Part shown: positions 43,817 through 52,479 of the stretch, one piece after another
Position numbering within the stretch: the first letter of the stretch is position 1
Layout of the letters: each line of letters starts with the position of its first letter
Assembly (NCBI RefSeq): GCF_000495795.1
Contig: NZ_AWGD01000003.1
Location: 186,001-250,000 of the forward strand
Direction: 5' to 3'
DNA length: 64,000 bases
Source of the DNA: Asticcacaulis sp. AC460
GTDB taxonomy: Bacteria; Pseudomonadota; Alphaproteobacteria; Caulobacterales; Caulobacteraceae
Made by a program: the position numbers and the translations under genes
The notes under the pieces: model-generated
What the model saw: only the letters and a program-made list of their open reading frames with translations
The model's database searches: none
What the model was told of the DNA's origin: nothing

Positions 43817-43828
43817 GTAAACGTTTAC
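43817..43828. promoter_or_regulatory. Perfect palindrome upstream of the GH43 gene
   Basis: GTAAACGTTTAC, a perfect 12-base palindrome with a central CG, lies 48 bases before the GH43 start. It is of the type bound by LacI-family sugar regulators. No such regulator is adjacent. Confidence 0.5.
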
Positions 43829-43875
43829 ATGGATTGCTCCGAAGGCTAAGACAGCCGCAAAAGACGGAGGAAATC

Positions 43876-45678
43876 ATGTTCAGAACGACTGCCGCCCTCG
43901 CGGCCCTGCTGCTGGCTGCGCAGCCCGTCATAGCCACAGAACGCACGACCTATATCAATCCGCTCGACATAGATTACCGTTACAATTTCGAGCAGATGAA
44001 CGAGAAGATCTCGTACCGCACCGGCGCCGATCCGGTGATCGTCCTGCACAAGGGGACCTACTACCTGTTCCAGACCCTGGCTGACGGTTACTGGAAGTCG
44101 GACGACCTGATCCAGTGGGACTTCGTCACACCGTCGCGTTGGCCGTTCGAGAGCATCGTCGCCCCGGCCGTGATTTCCGACGGTGAGACCCTGTACATCA
44201 TGCAGTCGCACACCCGCGTCTCCGGCCTGCTGAAAAGCACCGACCCGGCTTCGGGCAAGCTCGACTTCTGGGTCCGCCGCACGCCTCCGGTGCCGACCGC
44301 CGTCGGCGAAGGCGAAGAGTACAAGATCCAGCCCGACCAGGTCCAGCCGTCGCCGTGGGATCCCGGCCTGTTCATCGATGACGACGGCAAGTGGTACATG
44401 TACTGGGGCTCGTCCAACGTCTATCCCATCTACGGCATCGAGATGACGCCGGAACCCTTTGCCTATAAGGACAAGCCCAACAAGTTCATCTGGCTGGACC
44501 CCGACAAACACGGCTGGGAGCGTTTCGGCCAGGATCATAGCGGGACACTGGCCAACGGCACGCCGATCAAGCCATTCACCGAGGGCGCCTGGATGAACAA
44601 GGTCAACGGCAAATACTATCTGCAGTACGGTGCTCCGGGTACGGAATATAATGTCTACGGCAACGGCGTCTATGTCGGCGACAACCCGCTGGGGCCCTTC
44701 ACCTATGCCGACTACAACCCGGTGGCCTACAAGCCGGGCGGTTTCATGGAGGGCGCCGGTCACGGTTCGACCTTCCAGGACAAGTACGGCAATTACTGGA
44801 ACACCGGCACGCCGTGGATCGGCTACAACTGGACCTTCGAGCGCCGCATCGACATGATGCCGGCGAAATTCTACAACGACGGCCAGATGGCGGTGTCGGC
44901 GCGCTTTGCTGATTTCCCGCAATATATGCCGACCGCGAAGATCGATGACCCGGACGCGCTGTTCACCGGTTGGATGCTGCTGTCGTACCGGAAAAAAGCT
45001 GTGGCCTCATCGGTCCAGGGCGAGTTCACGCCCGACCGCACGACGGACGAAGACCCGCGCACCTTTTGGCTGGCCGGCAGCGCCAAGCCGGGCGAAACCC
45101 TGACCGTGGACCTGGGCGCAGCCAAGACGGTGCGGGCGGTGCAGGTCAACTATACCGACTACAAGTCCGGCATCTATGAAGACCGGCCCGGCATCTACAC
45201 CGAGTTCAAGCTGGAAAGCTCGCTGGACGGCAAGACCTGGACACCCCTGGCCGACACCGGCGAGGAAAAGCGCGACCGGCCCAATGCCTATTTCGAACTG
45301 CCCGCGGCGGTGAAGGCGCGTTATATCCGCTACGTCCACGGCCATATCGCCGCACCGAACCTGGCGATCAGCGACCTGCGCGTGTTCGGTTCAGCCGATG
45401 GCGCGGCGCCGGTGAAACCGACGGGGTTGAAAGTTGCGCGCGATGCCGACCAACGCCAGGCACGGATCAGTTGGAACCCGGTCAAGGGCGCGGTCGGCTA
45501 CAATGTCCGCTGGGGCATCAAGCCGGACCGGCTGACCCTGACCTATCAGAAATGGGCGGATGAAGGCACGGCGTTCGATTTGCGGGCGTTGAACGTCGGC
45601 GTCGGCTATTATGTAGCGGTCGAGGCGTTCAACGAGTCGGGCGTGTCGGTGCTGAGCGAAGTGGTCAGGCTACCTTAG
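43876..45678 (+). CDS. Exported glycoside hydrolase family 43 with discoidin-like and fibronectin type III domains
   Basis: A 600-residue secreted enzyme. Residues 1-20 are a signal peptide. The five-bladed GH43 domain (about 25-375) shows the base aspartate in GADPVIVLHKGTYYLF, a second acidic segment DPGLFIDDDGKWYMYWG and the acid glutamate region TEGAWMNKVNGKYYLQYG. A discoidin/F5-8C-like domain (about 375-505, TVDLGAAKTVRAVQV...ARYIRYVHGH) and a fibronectin type III domain (about 508-600) follow. It should cleave xylan- or arabinan-type side chains; the sugar is not certain. GGAGG precedes the ATG, and the palindrome upstream suggests sugar control. Confidence 0.85.
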   Translation: MFRTTAALAALLLAAQPVIATERTTYINPLDIDYRYNFEQMNEKISYRTGADPVIVLHKGTYYLFQTLADGYWKSDDLIQWDFVTPSRWPFESIVAPAVISDGETLYIMQSHTRVSGLLKSTDPASGKLDFWVRRTPPVPTAVGEGEEYKIQPDQVQPSPWDPGLFIDDDGKWYMYWGSSNVYPIYGIEMTPEPFAYKDKPNKFIWLDPDKHGWERFGQDHSGTLANGTPIKPFTEGAWMNKVNGKYYLQYGAPGTEYNVYGNGVYVGDNPLGPFTYADYNPVAYKPGGFMEGAGHGSTFQDKYGNYWNTGTPWIGYNWTFERRIDMMPAKFYNDGQMAVSARFADFPQYMPTAKIDDPDALFTGWMLLSYRKKAVASSVQGEFTPDRTTDEDPRTFWLAGSAKPGETLTVDLGAAKTVRAVQVNYTDYKSGIYEDRPGIYTEFKLESSLDGKTWTPLADTGEEKRDRPNAYFELPAAVKARYIRYVHGHIAAPNLAISDLRVFGSADGAAPVKPTGLKVARDADQRQARISWNPVKGAVGYNVRWGIKPDRLTLTYQKWADEGTAFDLRALNVGVGYYVAVEAFNESGVSVLSEVVRLP

Positions 45679-46102
45679 TCTTTGGCGGCGATGTCAGAAT
45701 GATGAACCGGTCACAGGCCTGCTGAAAGGCCGTCGGTGTTTTGCCTTCGCCGAAGCCGTAGACTTTCAGTCCTCTCTGTCGCAACCGAATGGCCAGAGGG
45801 GTAAAATCACTGTCGGATGAGGCCAAGCAAAAGCCGTCATAGAGCTCTGTCTGGGCCAGGTCGAGCGCGTCAATCACCATGGCGATGTCGGTAGCATTCT
45901 TACCCGGCGCGTAGTTGAACTGGTGCACCGGCTGTAGCGCGTATTTCAGTAGGACCTCTTTCCAATCCGGCCCGCGGGACCAGTCACGATACACACGCTG
46001 GACGTTCGGCATGCCGATCGAGACAACATGTTTCCACAGAGGCGCAATCAGCTGCGGGCCGATGTTATCACCGTCGATGAGCAGGGCGAGCTTGGGCATC
46101 AT
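45665..46102 (-). CDS. NYN-domain protein (PIN-like nuclease fold)
   Basis: A 145-residue single-domain protein. Acidic residues expected for a PIN-like metal site are in LLIDGDNIG near the start, NATDIAMVIDALDL in the middle and ASSDSDFTPLAIRLRQRG. The LabA/NYN group includes RNases and DNA-binding proteins. It lies downstream of the pseF operon and its stop overlaps that of the GH43 gene by 14 bases. Confidence 0.8.
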   Translation of the reverse strand: MMPKLALLIDGDNIGPQLIAPLWKHVVSIGMPNVQRVYRDWSRGPDWKEVLLKYALQPVHQFNYAPGKNATDIAMVIDALDLAQTELYDGFCLASSDSDFTPLAIRLRQRGLKVYGFGEGKTPTAFQQACDRFIILTSPPKTKVA

Positions 46103-46125
46103 GGTGCGACGCTACCATAGGCCGA

Positions 46126-46818
46126 TTACTCTCGCCTTAAGACCTCAAAGGCGAGTTCAGCGACCTCCCAGTCCTCCGGCGTATCGACATCGACCACATG
46201 TGTGCGCGGCAGGATCACCGGTGCGGCCACCGGCGAATACATGTTCTCACCCGCCAGCCACGCGTCCGACCAGCCCCAGTAGAACTGGGCTGCGTCGTGA
46301 AAGGCGGGCTCCAGGTCCTGGGAACGGCTCATCAGGTGCTGAGGCTGGAACATTTCGACGCCGTCGTCGGCGGTGCGGTACAGGGCGCGCTGAATCGGAA
46401 ATGCGTAGGACGTCACGCTGAAGGCGAAGCGTTTGCCGGGCTGTTGCAGCCGTTCCCAGCCTTCTACCAATCGCGCCGGATCGAGCAAGGGCGCGGTGGC
46501 GTAGATACAGCAGGTCGCATCATAGACCTCGCCCCGATCGCGGAACCATCCGATGGCATGAGCAACCACATCGTCCGTACCCGCATGATCGTTGGAAAGC
46601 TCGGGCGGGCGCACATACGGCGTCGTGGCGCCACAGTCACGCGCGACCTGAGCGATTTCGTCGTCGTCGGTCGACACCACCACGGCGTCGAACAGGCCGC
46701 AGTCCAATGCCGCCTGGATCGAATAGCTGATCATCGGCCGGCCATGGAACGGCTTGACGTTCTTGCGCGGGATGCGCTTGGAGCCGCCGCGGGCGGGAAT
46801 GACGCACAGCTTACGCAT
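46126..46818 (-). CDS. pseF: Pseudaminic acid cytidylyltransferase PseF
   Basis: A 230-residue CMP-sugar synthetase that activates pseudaminic acid (or a related nonulosonic acid) with CTP. The nucleotide-binding N-terminus is LCVIPARGGSKRIPRKNVKPFHGRPMI, followed by VVSTDDDEIAQVA, the TDDVVAHAI stretch and FYWGWSDAWL near the C-terminus. It is the last gene of a four-gene overlapping operon and overlaps the WbqC-like gene by eight bases. Confidence 0.88.
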   Translation of the reverse strand: MRKLCVIPARGGSKRIPRKNVKPFHGRPMISYSIQAALDCGLFDAVVVSTDDDEIAQVARDCGATTPYVRPPELSNDHAGTDDVVAHAIGWFRDRGEVYDATCCIYATAPLLDPARLVEGWERLQQPGKRFAFSVTSYAFPIQRALYRTADDGVEMFQPQHLMSRSQDLEPAFHDAAQFYWGWSDAWLAGENMYSPVAAPVILPRTHVVDVDTPEDWEVAELAFEVLRRE

Positions 46819-47500
46819 CGCCCAGCACCTCGCTCAGCCCGGCAAAGCCGACATTCATGACGGCATCGACAAAGGCCATATAGGGCACGAAAGGCTCAAA
46901 CCCTTGCGGATAGGGCTTTGGCGCGTGGCTGAAATACTCGACGGGGAAGCCGGCGGCGCGGAACACGCCCTCCTCCTCCATATAGTCCCGCGAACCGGTC
47001 GGCGAGACATAGTGGGTCGCCCCGACGGCGCGGCAGATGGCCAACAGATGCTCCGACCGTTTGCCCCCGCATCCCATGGCCGCCGCGCGCTGGGTCGCGG
47101 TGGCGATGCCCAGGCGGCGGGCGGCATCTTCGATGATCCCGATGTTGAAATCGCTCAGCTTCTGGTCCGGCTGCGGCGTCAGGTGCGGACGGATAAAGTC
47201 CATGCCCTCGGCAAATCCCGGCCGTTTGCGATAGGCATTTTCCAGGGCGTTGAGATGCTTGGTCCGCCAGTCGCTTTCATCGTTCAGAACCACTTCATCC
47301 AGACGGTCGGTCTGGTTATGCTTCCTCAGGCTGATGCTGAGCATCTGCTCCTGGCCGGCGGCCCAGATGCGATTGCGTGTCTGCCATGACCGGCGCTCCA
47401 GCTGGACGTCATCGAGAAAGACAAAGACATCGACCCGGCGCATCAGATCGAAATAGCCGATATAGGGCAGGTAGGTCGGCTGCATGATGGCCGCCCGCAT
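46811..47500 (-). CDS. WbqC-family protein
   Basis: A 229-residue protein recognised from MQPTYLPYIGYFDLMRRVDVFVFLDDVQLERRSWQTRNRI and YVSPTGSRDYMEEEGVFRAAG. WbqC-type proteins are found in O-antigen and flagellin-glycan clusters; their biochemical role is poorly defined, though some are thought to act on sugar intermediates. It shares one base with the upstream FAD-protein gene and eight with pseF. Confidence 0.85.
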   Translation of the reverse strand: MRAAIMQPTYLPYIGYFDLMRRVDVFVFLDDVQLERRSWQTRNRIWAAGQEQMLSISLRKHNQTDRLDEVVLNDESDWRTKHLNALENAYRKRPGFAEGMDFIRPHLTPQPDQKLSDFNIGIIEDAARRLGIATATQRAAAMGCGGKRSEHLLAICRAVGATHYVSPTGSRDYMEEEGVFRAAGFPVEYFSHAPKPYPQGFEPFVPYMAFVDAVMNVGFAGLSEVLGDA

Positions 47501-48729
47501 CAGGCAGCAACCCGGTCAAGCGCCGTCTGCAGGGCGGCGTGCTTGGCAGCCTTGGCGTACTGTTCCCAGCCGCCGGGGATGAAACAGGCGCCGTAGCGTT
47601 CGGCCATATGGTGGCGCAATACGCCAAGTGCGGCCACCGTCTCCACCGTATGGAACAGCCAGCGCGGCTGGCGCTCTTCCAGTACCACCTCGCCGGTCAG
47701 CAGGTCGGCGATAGGCGTATCAGCGACCAGGCGCTTGGCCTCCAGGCGCAGGTCGGCCTCATTGGCAGGACGGACGCATTCCAGCGTGACGATCGAAGCT
47801 GTCGCCGTCGGATAGGCGTAGAGGCGGAAGATGGCGCCTTCGGTTGTGAAGTTCTGGATGTAGTAGGGGGCTTCCAGGCCATAGCGGCAGGTCAGGCTCA
47901 CAACGTGGAAGTCGGTGCGCAGCAACTGCGGCGCCTTCATGCCGGCGTGCGGGAACAGCGGCATCGGGTTGGCGGACCAGTAGACCCGCTCGCCGCGGTT
48001 CATCAGGTCGTGGGCGACCTTGGGCGTGATCAAGCTGCGGTCGCAGATGGCGATGTTTAGGTCATTCAGCACCTGGCGCATATCGTCGAACAGGCGGGGG
48101 AACCCGCCCACCGGCAGGTGTGCCGTCGCATTGGCGCTATAGCCCCAGGCATCGCGCGGCAGACCGTAGAGTTCATCGTACAGGCTGTCGTACTGCTTGA
48201 GTTGTTTCAGCGTATCGTTGTCGGCGTCGGCGACGATCACCCGGTTCATCGCCATGGGAACGGCACCGTCGCCAATGACGCGGGCCGGATCAGCGTTTAG
48301 GTGCCACTGCGCCATAGTCGTCAGGCGTTGCGCAATCTCCGTTGGATAACGGTCGAAGCGATCCTGCAACGACGTCATCGGGCCGGGGTTCAGGGCGATA
48401 TCGCCATCGGGCGCCGCAATCACCGGACCGCCGAAACCGGGCTGGAAATAGTCCTTGCCGTTGACGACACTAACCGAGCCGAAGCGGTTTTCGAAAGGTT
48501 CGAAGTTCAGGCCATGGCGGCGCAGAAGCGTCAATTGCGGATCGCGGTCGTCGCCGAAATAGATGGTGCCAGTGCGCACTTCGTGGTCGTTGACGATGCG
48601 GCTTTGGGCGACCCCACCGATGGCCGAGGTGCGCTCGTACAGGCGGATATCGCGCCAGCCCTGGTCATGCGCCATCAGGGCGGCTGTCAACCCGCTCAAG
48701 CCTCCGCCGACGATATGCAGCGTGCTCAT
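47500..48729 (-). CDS. FAD/NAD(P)-binding amine oxidase or mutase-like protein
   Basis: A 409-residue flavoprotein. The dinucleotide-binding motif HIVGGGLSGLTAALMAHDQG occupies the N-terminus, followed by RTSAIGGVAQS, the GG-doublet region of the UDP-galactopyranose mutase/protoporphyrinogen-oxidase superfamily. The C-terminal FIPGGWEQYAKAAKHAALQTALDRV is also FAD-contact-like. Given the context it may modify an activated sugar. Overlaps with both flanking genes indicate co-translation. Confidence 0.75.
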   Translation of the reverse strand: MSTLHIVGGGLSGLTAALMAHDQGWRDIRLYERTSAIGGVAQSRIVNDHEVRTGTIYFGDDRDPQLTLLRRHGLNFEPFENRFGSVSVVNGKDYFQPGFGGPVIAAPDGDIALNPGPMTSLQDRFDRYPTEIAQRLTTMAQWHLNADPARVIGDGAVPMAMNRVIVADADNDTLKQLKQYDSLYDELYGLPRDAWGYSANATAHLPVGGFPRLFDDMRQVLNDLNIAICDRSLITPKVAHDLMNRGERVYWSANPMPLFPHAGMKAPQLLRTDFHVVSLTCRYGLEAPYYIQNFTTEGAIFRLYAYPTATASIVTLECVRPANEADLRLEAKRLVADTPIADLLTGEVVLEERQPRWLFHTVETVAALGVLRHHMAERYGACFIPGGWEQYAKAAKHAALQTALDRVAA

Positions 48730-49397
48730 CCGGCGAACTTTTCTTCAGAAATTTGGCCCCAGATGACCAGGTCTGAGTTGTTCGCGATCAGGTGTCCGGC
48801 CTGGAAGTTGTCGAACCGAATATGAAAGACGCTGGGATCAACCACGCCGAACGCGCCAGTGATCAGCGCGATCAGGGCGTCACGGCTGTAGAAGCGGTGG
48901 AACAGCCCGGCCTCGCCGGTCTCAACCGTATTGAGGATAAAGCTGTCGGGTCCGGCGGGTTCGCCCTTGCCGTAGCGATAATCGTCGATAAGCCGTGTAC
49001 GGACGAATATCGCCGCACCTGGTGCAGCATGGGCACGAACGGCCTTGGCCAGGGCGGCAACACCGTCGTCTCGCAGGTAACACAGCACATTGGGCAGCAG
49101 GACGACATCCACCGGTTCGGTGATGCCTTCGGGCAGCCCGTCGTCGGCCGAGGCCTCGATCAGGATCGCGCCGAGCCCCAGATTATGCCGCGCCTGGGCC
49201 AGCGCTTCGGGGAGAATATCGACCCCGGTGACCTGCCAGCCATAGTCGGCATAGAGCATCAGGTTGTTGCCGGCGGCACAGCCGACTTCCAGCACATGGC
49301 CCTTACGGTTATGCAGTCCAGTCTTGTAGAAATGCCGGATGACATAGTCGTCGGGAAATTTCAGGCCCTGGATATCTTGTAAGGCGCGCATGATCAT
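48726..49397 (-). CDS. Class I SAM-dependent methyltransferase
   Basis: A 223-residue methyltransferase. Motif I is VLEVGCAAGNNLMLYADYGWQVTGVD (about 34-60), motif II is in PVDVVLLPNVLCYL. It begins the overlapping four-gene operon with the FAD protein, WbqC-like and pseF genes and is divergent from pseG, so a sugar or glycan precursor is a likely substrate. Confidence 0.82.
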   Translation of the reverse strand: MIMRALQDIQGLKFPDDYVIRHFYKTGLHNRKGHVLEVGCAAGNNLMLYADYGWQVTGVDILPEALAQARHNLGLGAILIEASADDGLPEGITEPVDVVLLPNVLCYLRDDGVAALAKAVRAHAAPGAAIFVRTRLIDDYRYGKGEPAGPDSFILNTVETGEAGLFHRFYSRDALIALITGAFGVVDPSVFHIRFDNFQAGHLIANNSDLVIWGQISEEKFAG

Positions 49398-49481
49398 GGC
49401 CGGTCTTTAGTGGACAGGATGTCGATGTTAGGTGACAAGGTTCAACCTAATGTTAACGTGGTTAACCTTTTCTGGACGGTC

Positions 49482-50480
49482 ATGACGCGTCTGCTGATCC
49501 GCACGGAAGCCGGTCCCGAGATCGGCATGGGCCATTTCATGCGCTGCTTTGCGCTGGCCGAGGAAGCGCGGGCGCGGGGTGTGGCCGTGGTGTTCCTGAT
49601 CAACGAAATCAGCGACACTGTACGCACGCGGTGCGAATCCATCGGGGCCTCGGCCGAGATCGTGACCGGGTTCGATATGTTGCCGGTAGAGGCCGGCGAC
49701 CGCGTCGTGATCGACAGCTACAAGGCGACCGCCGCGTATATTTCGGGCATCACGGCGCCGGTCGCCGTGATCGACGACCTCGAAAACCTAGACCGCTATG
49801 ACTGCGCCGTGATCGTCAATCCGGCCCTGGCCGCCAGGGCGGAAACCTATACCGGCAAGACCTCAGCGCGGCTTCTGCTGGGCCCGCAATATGCGCTGAT
49901 CCGGCAGGAATTCCGGTCGGTGGTGACGCCGGAGGCAGAACCTTTTGTCGCCATTACCCTGGGCGGTAGCGATCCGGCGGGCCTGACAGGGCCCGCGGCG
50001 CGGCATATTCATGAGGTCCTGACGGATATGAGTTTGCGGGTGATTGCTGGCCCCGCTAACCGGCATATCGACGAACTCCGGGCGTCGGGTTTACCGCGGA
50101 TGGAGTTGTTCGTGGCGCCGCCATCAGTGGCGGAGGTGCTGGCAGGCGCACGGTTGGTGGTCGTGGGTGCCGGCGGAAGCCTTAACGAGGTCGCCGCCAT
50201 GGGCCTGCCCGGGCTGGCCGTAGTGGCCTATGACAACCAGCAGGCAGAGCTGGAAGCCTGTCCGTTCCCGGTAGTGGACGCGCGGGCGGGTTTGCAGGAA
50301 GATTTTGGCGAGCGGGTGCGAAACCTAGCTACCAGCCCCGAACGTCTCGATGCCAATGCGCGGCATGCCCATGCGATGATTGATGGCTTGGGGACGAAGA
50401 GAGTGGTCGACGCACTCTTCAGCGCCGGCGGGGCACGGAACGACCCCCTCTCCCCGCGTGCGGGGAGAGGGCTGGGGTGA
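49482..50480 (+). CDS. pseG: Pseudaminic acid pathway UDP-sugar hydrolase PseG
   Basis: A 332-residue GT-B-fold hydrolase that releases UDP from the altrose-type intermediate of pseudaminic acid synthesis. Seen are the N-terminal RTEAGPEIGMGHFMRCFALAEE with the catalytic-type histidine, VIDDLENLDRYDCAVIVNP, LLGPQYALIRQEF and VVVGAGGSLNEVAAMGLP. The ATG at 49482 is chosen over an upstream frame start. The last 12 residues (PLSPRAGRGLG plus a few before) are encoded by a dispersed palindromic repeat that has invaded or been captured by the 3' end. Confidence 0.87.
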   Translation: MTRLLIRTEAGPEIGMGHFMRCFALAEEARARGVAVVFLINEISDTVRTRCESIGASAEIVTGFDMLPVEAGDRVVIDSYKATAAYISGITAPVAVIDDLENLDRYDCAVIVNPALAARAETYTGKTSARLLLGPQYALIRQEFRSVVTPEAEPFVAITLGGSDPAGLTGPAARHIHEVLTDMSLRVIAGPANRHIDELRASGLPRMELFVAPPSVAEVLAGARLVVVGAGGSLNEVAAMGLPGLAVVAYDNQQAELEACPFPVVDARAGLQEDFGERVRNLATSPERLDANARHAHAMIDGLGTKRVVDALFSAGGARNDPLSPRAGRGLG

Positions 50481-50583
50481 GGGGCGGGGCGCCTTCCGAG
50501 TACTCCGTCCTCTGAAGGCCCCTCACCCGATCGCCCACGCTTCGCTCGGCTCTCGTCCTCTCCCCGCAAGCAGGGGAGAGGGG
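50445..50583. repeat. Dispersed 140-bp composite palindrome, family B, copy 2
   Basis: Same layout as 23913-24055: terminal CTCTCCCCG/CGGGGAGAG hairpins and an inner GGTGAGGGGC/GCCCCTCACC pair. Its first 36 bases lie inside the pseG reading frame and provide its stop codon. Confidence 0.75.
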
Positions 50584-50666
50584 AAAAACATGCAATTTCG
50601 CCTTCTGCCGGTAACAAATCCGCTCCAAGCACGTATATAGACGCGACAGCTTGAAAGGACCTCGCC

Positions 50667-51149
50667 ATGACCAAGTCCGCCCTCGGTTTCGACCTGACCC
50701 CGCCCTCCCCCGCCCAGATCCAGGACCTGGCCGCCCGCCTCGATCCAGAAGAACGCCGCATCCTGCTCAACCACGGCACCGAAGCGCCCTTCTGCGGCCG
50801 CTTCGATGAGTATGAGGACGAAGGCACCTATGTCTGTAACCTCTGCGACCTGCCGCTGTTCTCCTCGCGCGCCAAGTTCCACTCCGGCTCGGGCTGGCCC
50901 AGCTTCTACCAGTCGGTCGACAAGGACCATATCCGTTACCTGCGCGACGTTTCTCACGGCATGGTGCGGACCGAAATCCGCTGCGGCCGCTGTGACTCGC
51001 ACCTGGGTCACGTCTTCGAAGACGGTCCGCGCCCGACGGGTCAGCGTTATTGCCTGAATTCCGTCGCCATGGAGTTCGTGCCGGATGGCCAGGCCTTGCC
51101 CGACCGCCTGCACCGCGGCGCGCCGGAAGGTGAGCCGATCAAGGTTTGA
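50667..51149 (+). CDS. msrB: Peptide-methionine (R)-S-oxide reductase MsrB
   Basis: A 160-residue methionine sulfoxide reductase. Structural zinc cysteines are in YVCNLCDLPLF and IRCGRCDSHLGHVFEDGP, GSGWPSFYQ lines the active site, and the catalytic cysteine is in RYCLNSVAMEF. No signal peptide is seen, so it acts in the cytoplasm. GAAAGGA precedes the ATG. Confidence 0.94.
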   Translation: MTKSALGFDLTPPSPAQIQDLAARLDPEERRILLNHGTEAPFCGRFDEYEDEGTYVCNLCDLPLFSSRAKFHSGSGWPSFYQSVDKDHIRYLRDVSHGMVRTEIRCGRCDSHLGHVFEDGPRPTGQRYCLNSVAMEFVPDGQALPDRLHRGAPEGEPIKV

Positions 51150-51197
51150 TCAGCCGAGGGTTCTGGGTTAGAATTTGCACGCAATGACGAGGACACC

Positions 51198-51392
51198 ATG
51201 AACGCCATGACCTTGGGTCTGCCCTTGGGCGAGATCAAGACGTTCGGACCTTTTGGCCCGAAATACGAAGTCGGCCAGCCTGTGAGGGAACTGGAAGACG
51301 GTGACTGGCTGGTGGAAGTGATCCTCGTGGAAACCAACGAAAAGACGGAATACCGGTTGACGCATCTGCGTAATGATCCAGACGCGCTCTGA
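51198..51392 (+). CDS. Small DUF5397-like protein, putative antitoxin partner of VapD
   Basis: A 64-residue acidic protein (MNAMTLGLPLGEIKTFGPFGPKYEVG...) whose core GPKYEVGQPVRELEDGDWLVEVILVETNEKTEY resembles DUF5397. Its TGA overlaps the ATG of the next gene (TGATG). DUF5397-type genes recur just upstream of vapD and are thought to encode the antitoxin (VapX-like). GAGGACACC precedes the ATG. Confidence 0.65.
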   Translation: MNAMTLGLPLGEIKTFGPFGPKYEVGQPVRELEDGDWLVEVILVETNEKTEYRLTHLRNDPDAL

Positions 51393-51688
51393 TGTTCGCG
51401 ATAGCCTTCGATCTGGTGGTGGCCGATACGGAAATTCACCACCCTAAAGGCGTCACCCAGGCCTACACCGACATTGGTGCGGTTCTCGCCGATTACGACT
51501 TTCGTCGTGTCCAGGGCAGTCTCTATGTCACCGACAAGGAGGACATGGCGCGCCTGTTCCTGGCGGTACAGGCGTTGCGCACCTTGCCGTGGTTTTCAAA
51601 TTCGGTTCGGGACATCCGCGCATTTCGCGTCGAGCAGTGGTCTGATTTTACATCTCTGGTCAAAGGGCCAGGGAATATGGGTCTGTGA
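51392..51688 (+). CDS. vapD: VapD-family endoribonuclease toxin
   Basis: A 98-residue ferredoxin-like-fold protein of the VapD/Cas2-related group. It reads MFAIAFDLVVADTEIHHP...AYTDIGAVLADYDFRRVQGSLYVTD and LAVQALRTLPWFSNSVRDIRAFRVEQWSD; the early aspartate and the QGS(V/L)Y stretch are the family hallmarks. VapD proteins cleave RNA and act as toxins. It overlaps the upstream putative antitoxin gene by one base. Confidence 0.8.
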   Translation: MFAIAFDLVVADTEIHHPKGVTQAYTDIGAVLADYDFRRVQGSLYVTDKEDMARLFLAVQALRTLPWFSNSVRDIRAFRVEQWSDFTSLVKGPGNMGL

Positions 51689-51690
51689 CC

Positions 51691-52092
51691 TCAGACCGTG
51701 CCCACAGCCTTCATGATAGCGGTAAATTGCACCGCATTACTGCGTTTCAGCGCCAGCAAATCCTCGATCAGCCGGTCCTGGCGCAGTTTCTGCGCCTCGG
51801 CCTTGGCTTCGTCGACGCGTGCCTTGAGGTCGTCCAGCGCCATGACGCACTTATCACCGGACAGGTCGGGGCTGGTCTTTTCGGCCTCGCGCACCAGGAT
51901 ATCGACCACATCCATCAACCGGCCGATCTGGCGTCCGTAGGAATCCTGCGCGACGATTCGTTTTTCCGTGTCCGGCGCTGAGGAATTGGCCTCGTTGACG
52001 GTCAGAAACGACCAGCCCGGCAGAATCGGCTGATTCAAGGTGTTCGGCGCGGCGGCTTGCGTCCAGTCGAGCCACGGAAAAAATGCGGTCAT
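51691..52092 (-). CDS. Hypothetical protein with coiled-coil C-terminus
   Basis: A 133-residue protein. The C-terminal half (DLKARVDEAKAEAQKLRQDRLIEDLLALKRSNAVQF) is highly charged and helical, probably coiled coil. The N-terminus is Trp/Pro-rich (FPWLDWTQAAAP) with no signal peptide. I do not recognise the family. AGGGAGGT lies just upstream of the ATG, supporting a real gene. Confidence 0.6.
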   Translation of the reverse strand: MTAFFPWLDWTQAAAPNTLNQPILPGWSFLTVNEANSSAPDTEKRIVAQDSYGRQIGRLMDVVDILVREAEKTSPDLSGDKCVMALDDLKARVDEAKAEAQKLRQDRLIEDLLALKRSNAVQFTAIMKAVGTV

Positions 52093-52479
52093 GGTTACCT
52101 CCCTTGTGACGGCCTTAGTTTATACCGCGCCGCAGCACAGCGCATGGGCGAATGTCCAAATCACGCGAGAAGTGAATCCGAATCGAAAACGTCGGAATTC
52201 AACACGCCTTGAAAATTCTTACTTCGCGAGAATTGTGACAGTCCGCATCGTGTAGAATTCATTAACATATAGGTTTGTGCACCGCTTATAATCCTTATAC
52301 GGATGATTAATCTGGACTCACATCGACGTGAAAAATATCCGAACACTGATAAAAAGTGGTTGCAAACTCGCTAAATTGGCGCATCTTCAGGTGGCAGTCC
52401 CGCGGGTACGGTTGCGCCTCGACCAGGCTAACGCCCCTAGAAACGCCTAAAAGAACAAGAAAAAACTGGAGTACTCCCC
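52093..52479. other. AT-rich intergenic region without a gene
   Basis: Nothing coding is supported. The stretch is AT-rich compared with its surroundings and probably holds promoters for the two divergent flanking genes. A weak inverted pair around CGCGAGAAGT and ACTTCGCG is visible. Confidence 0.4.
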
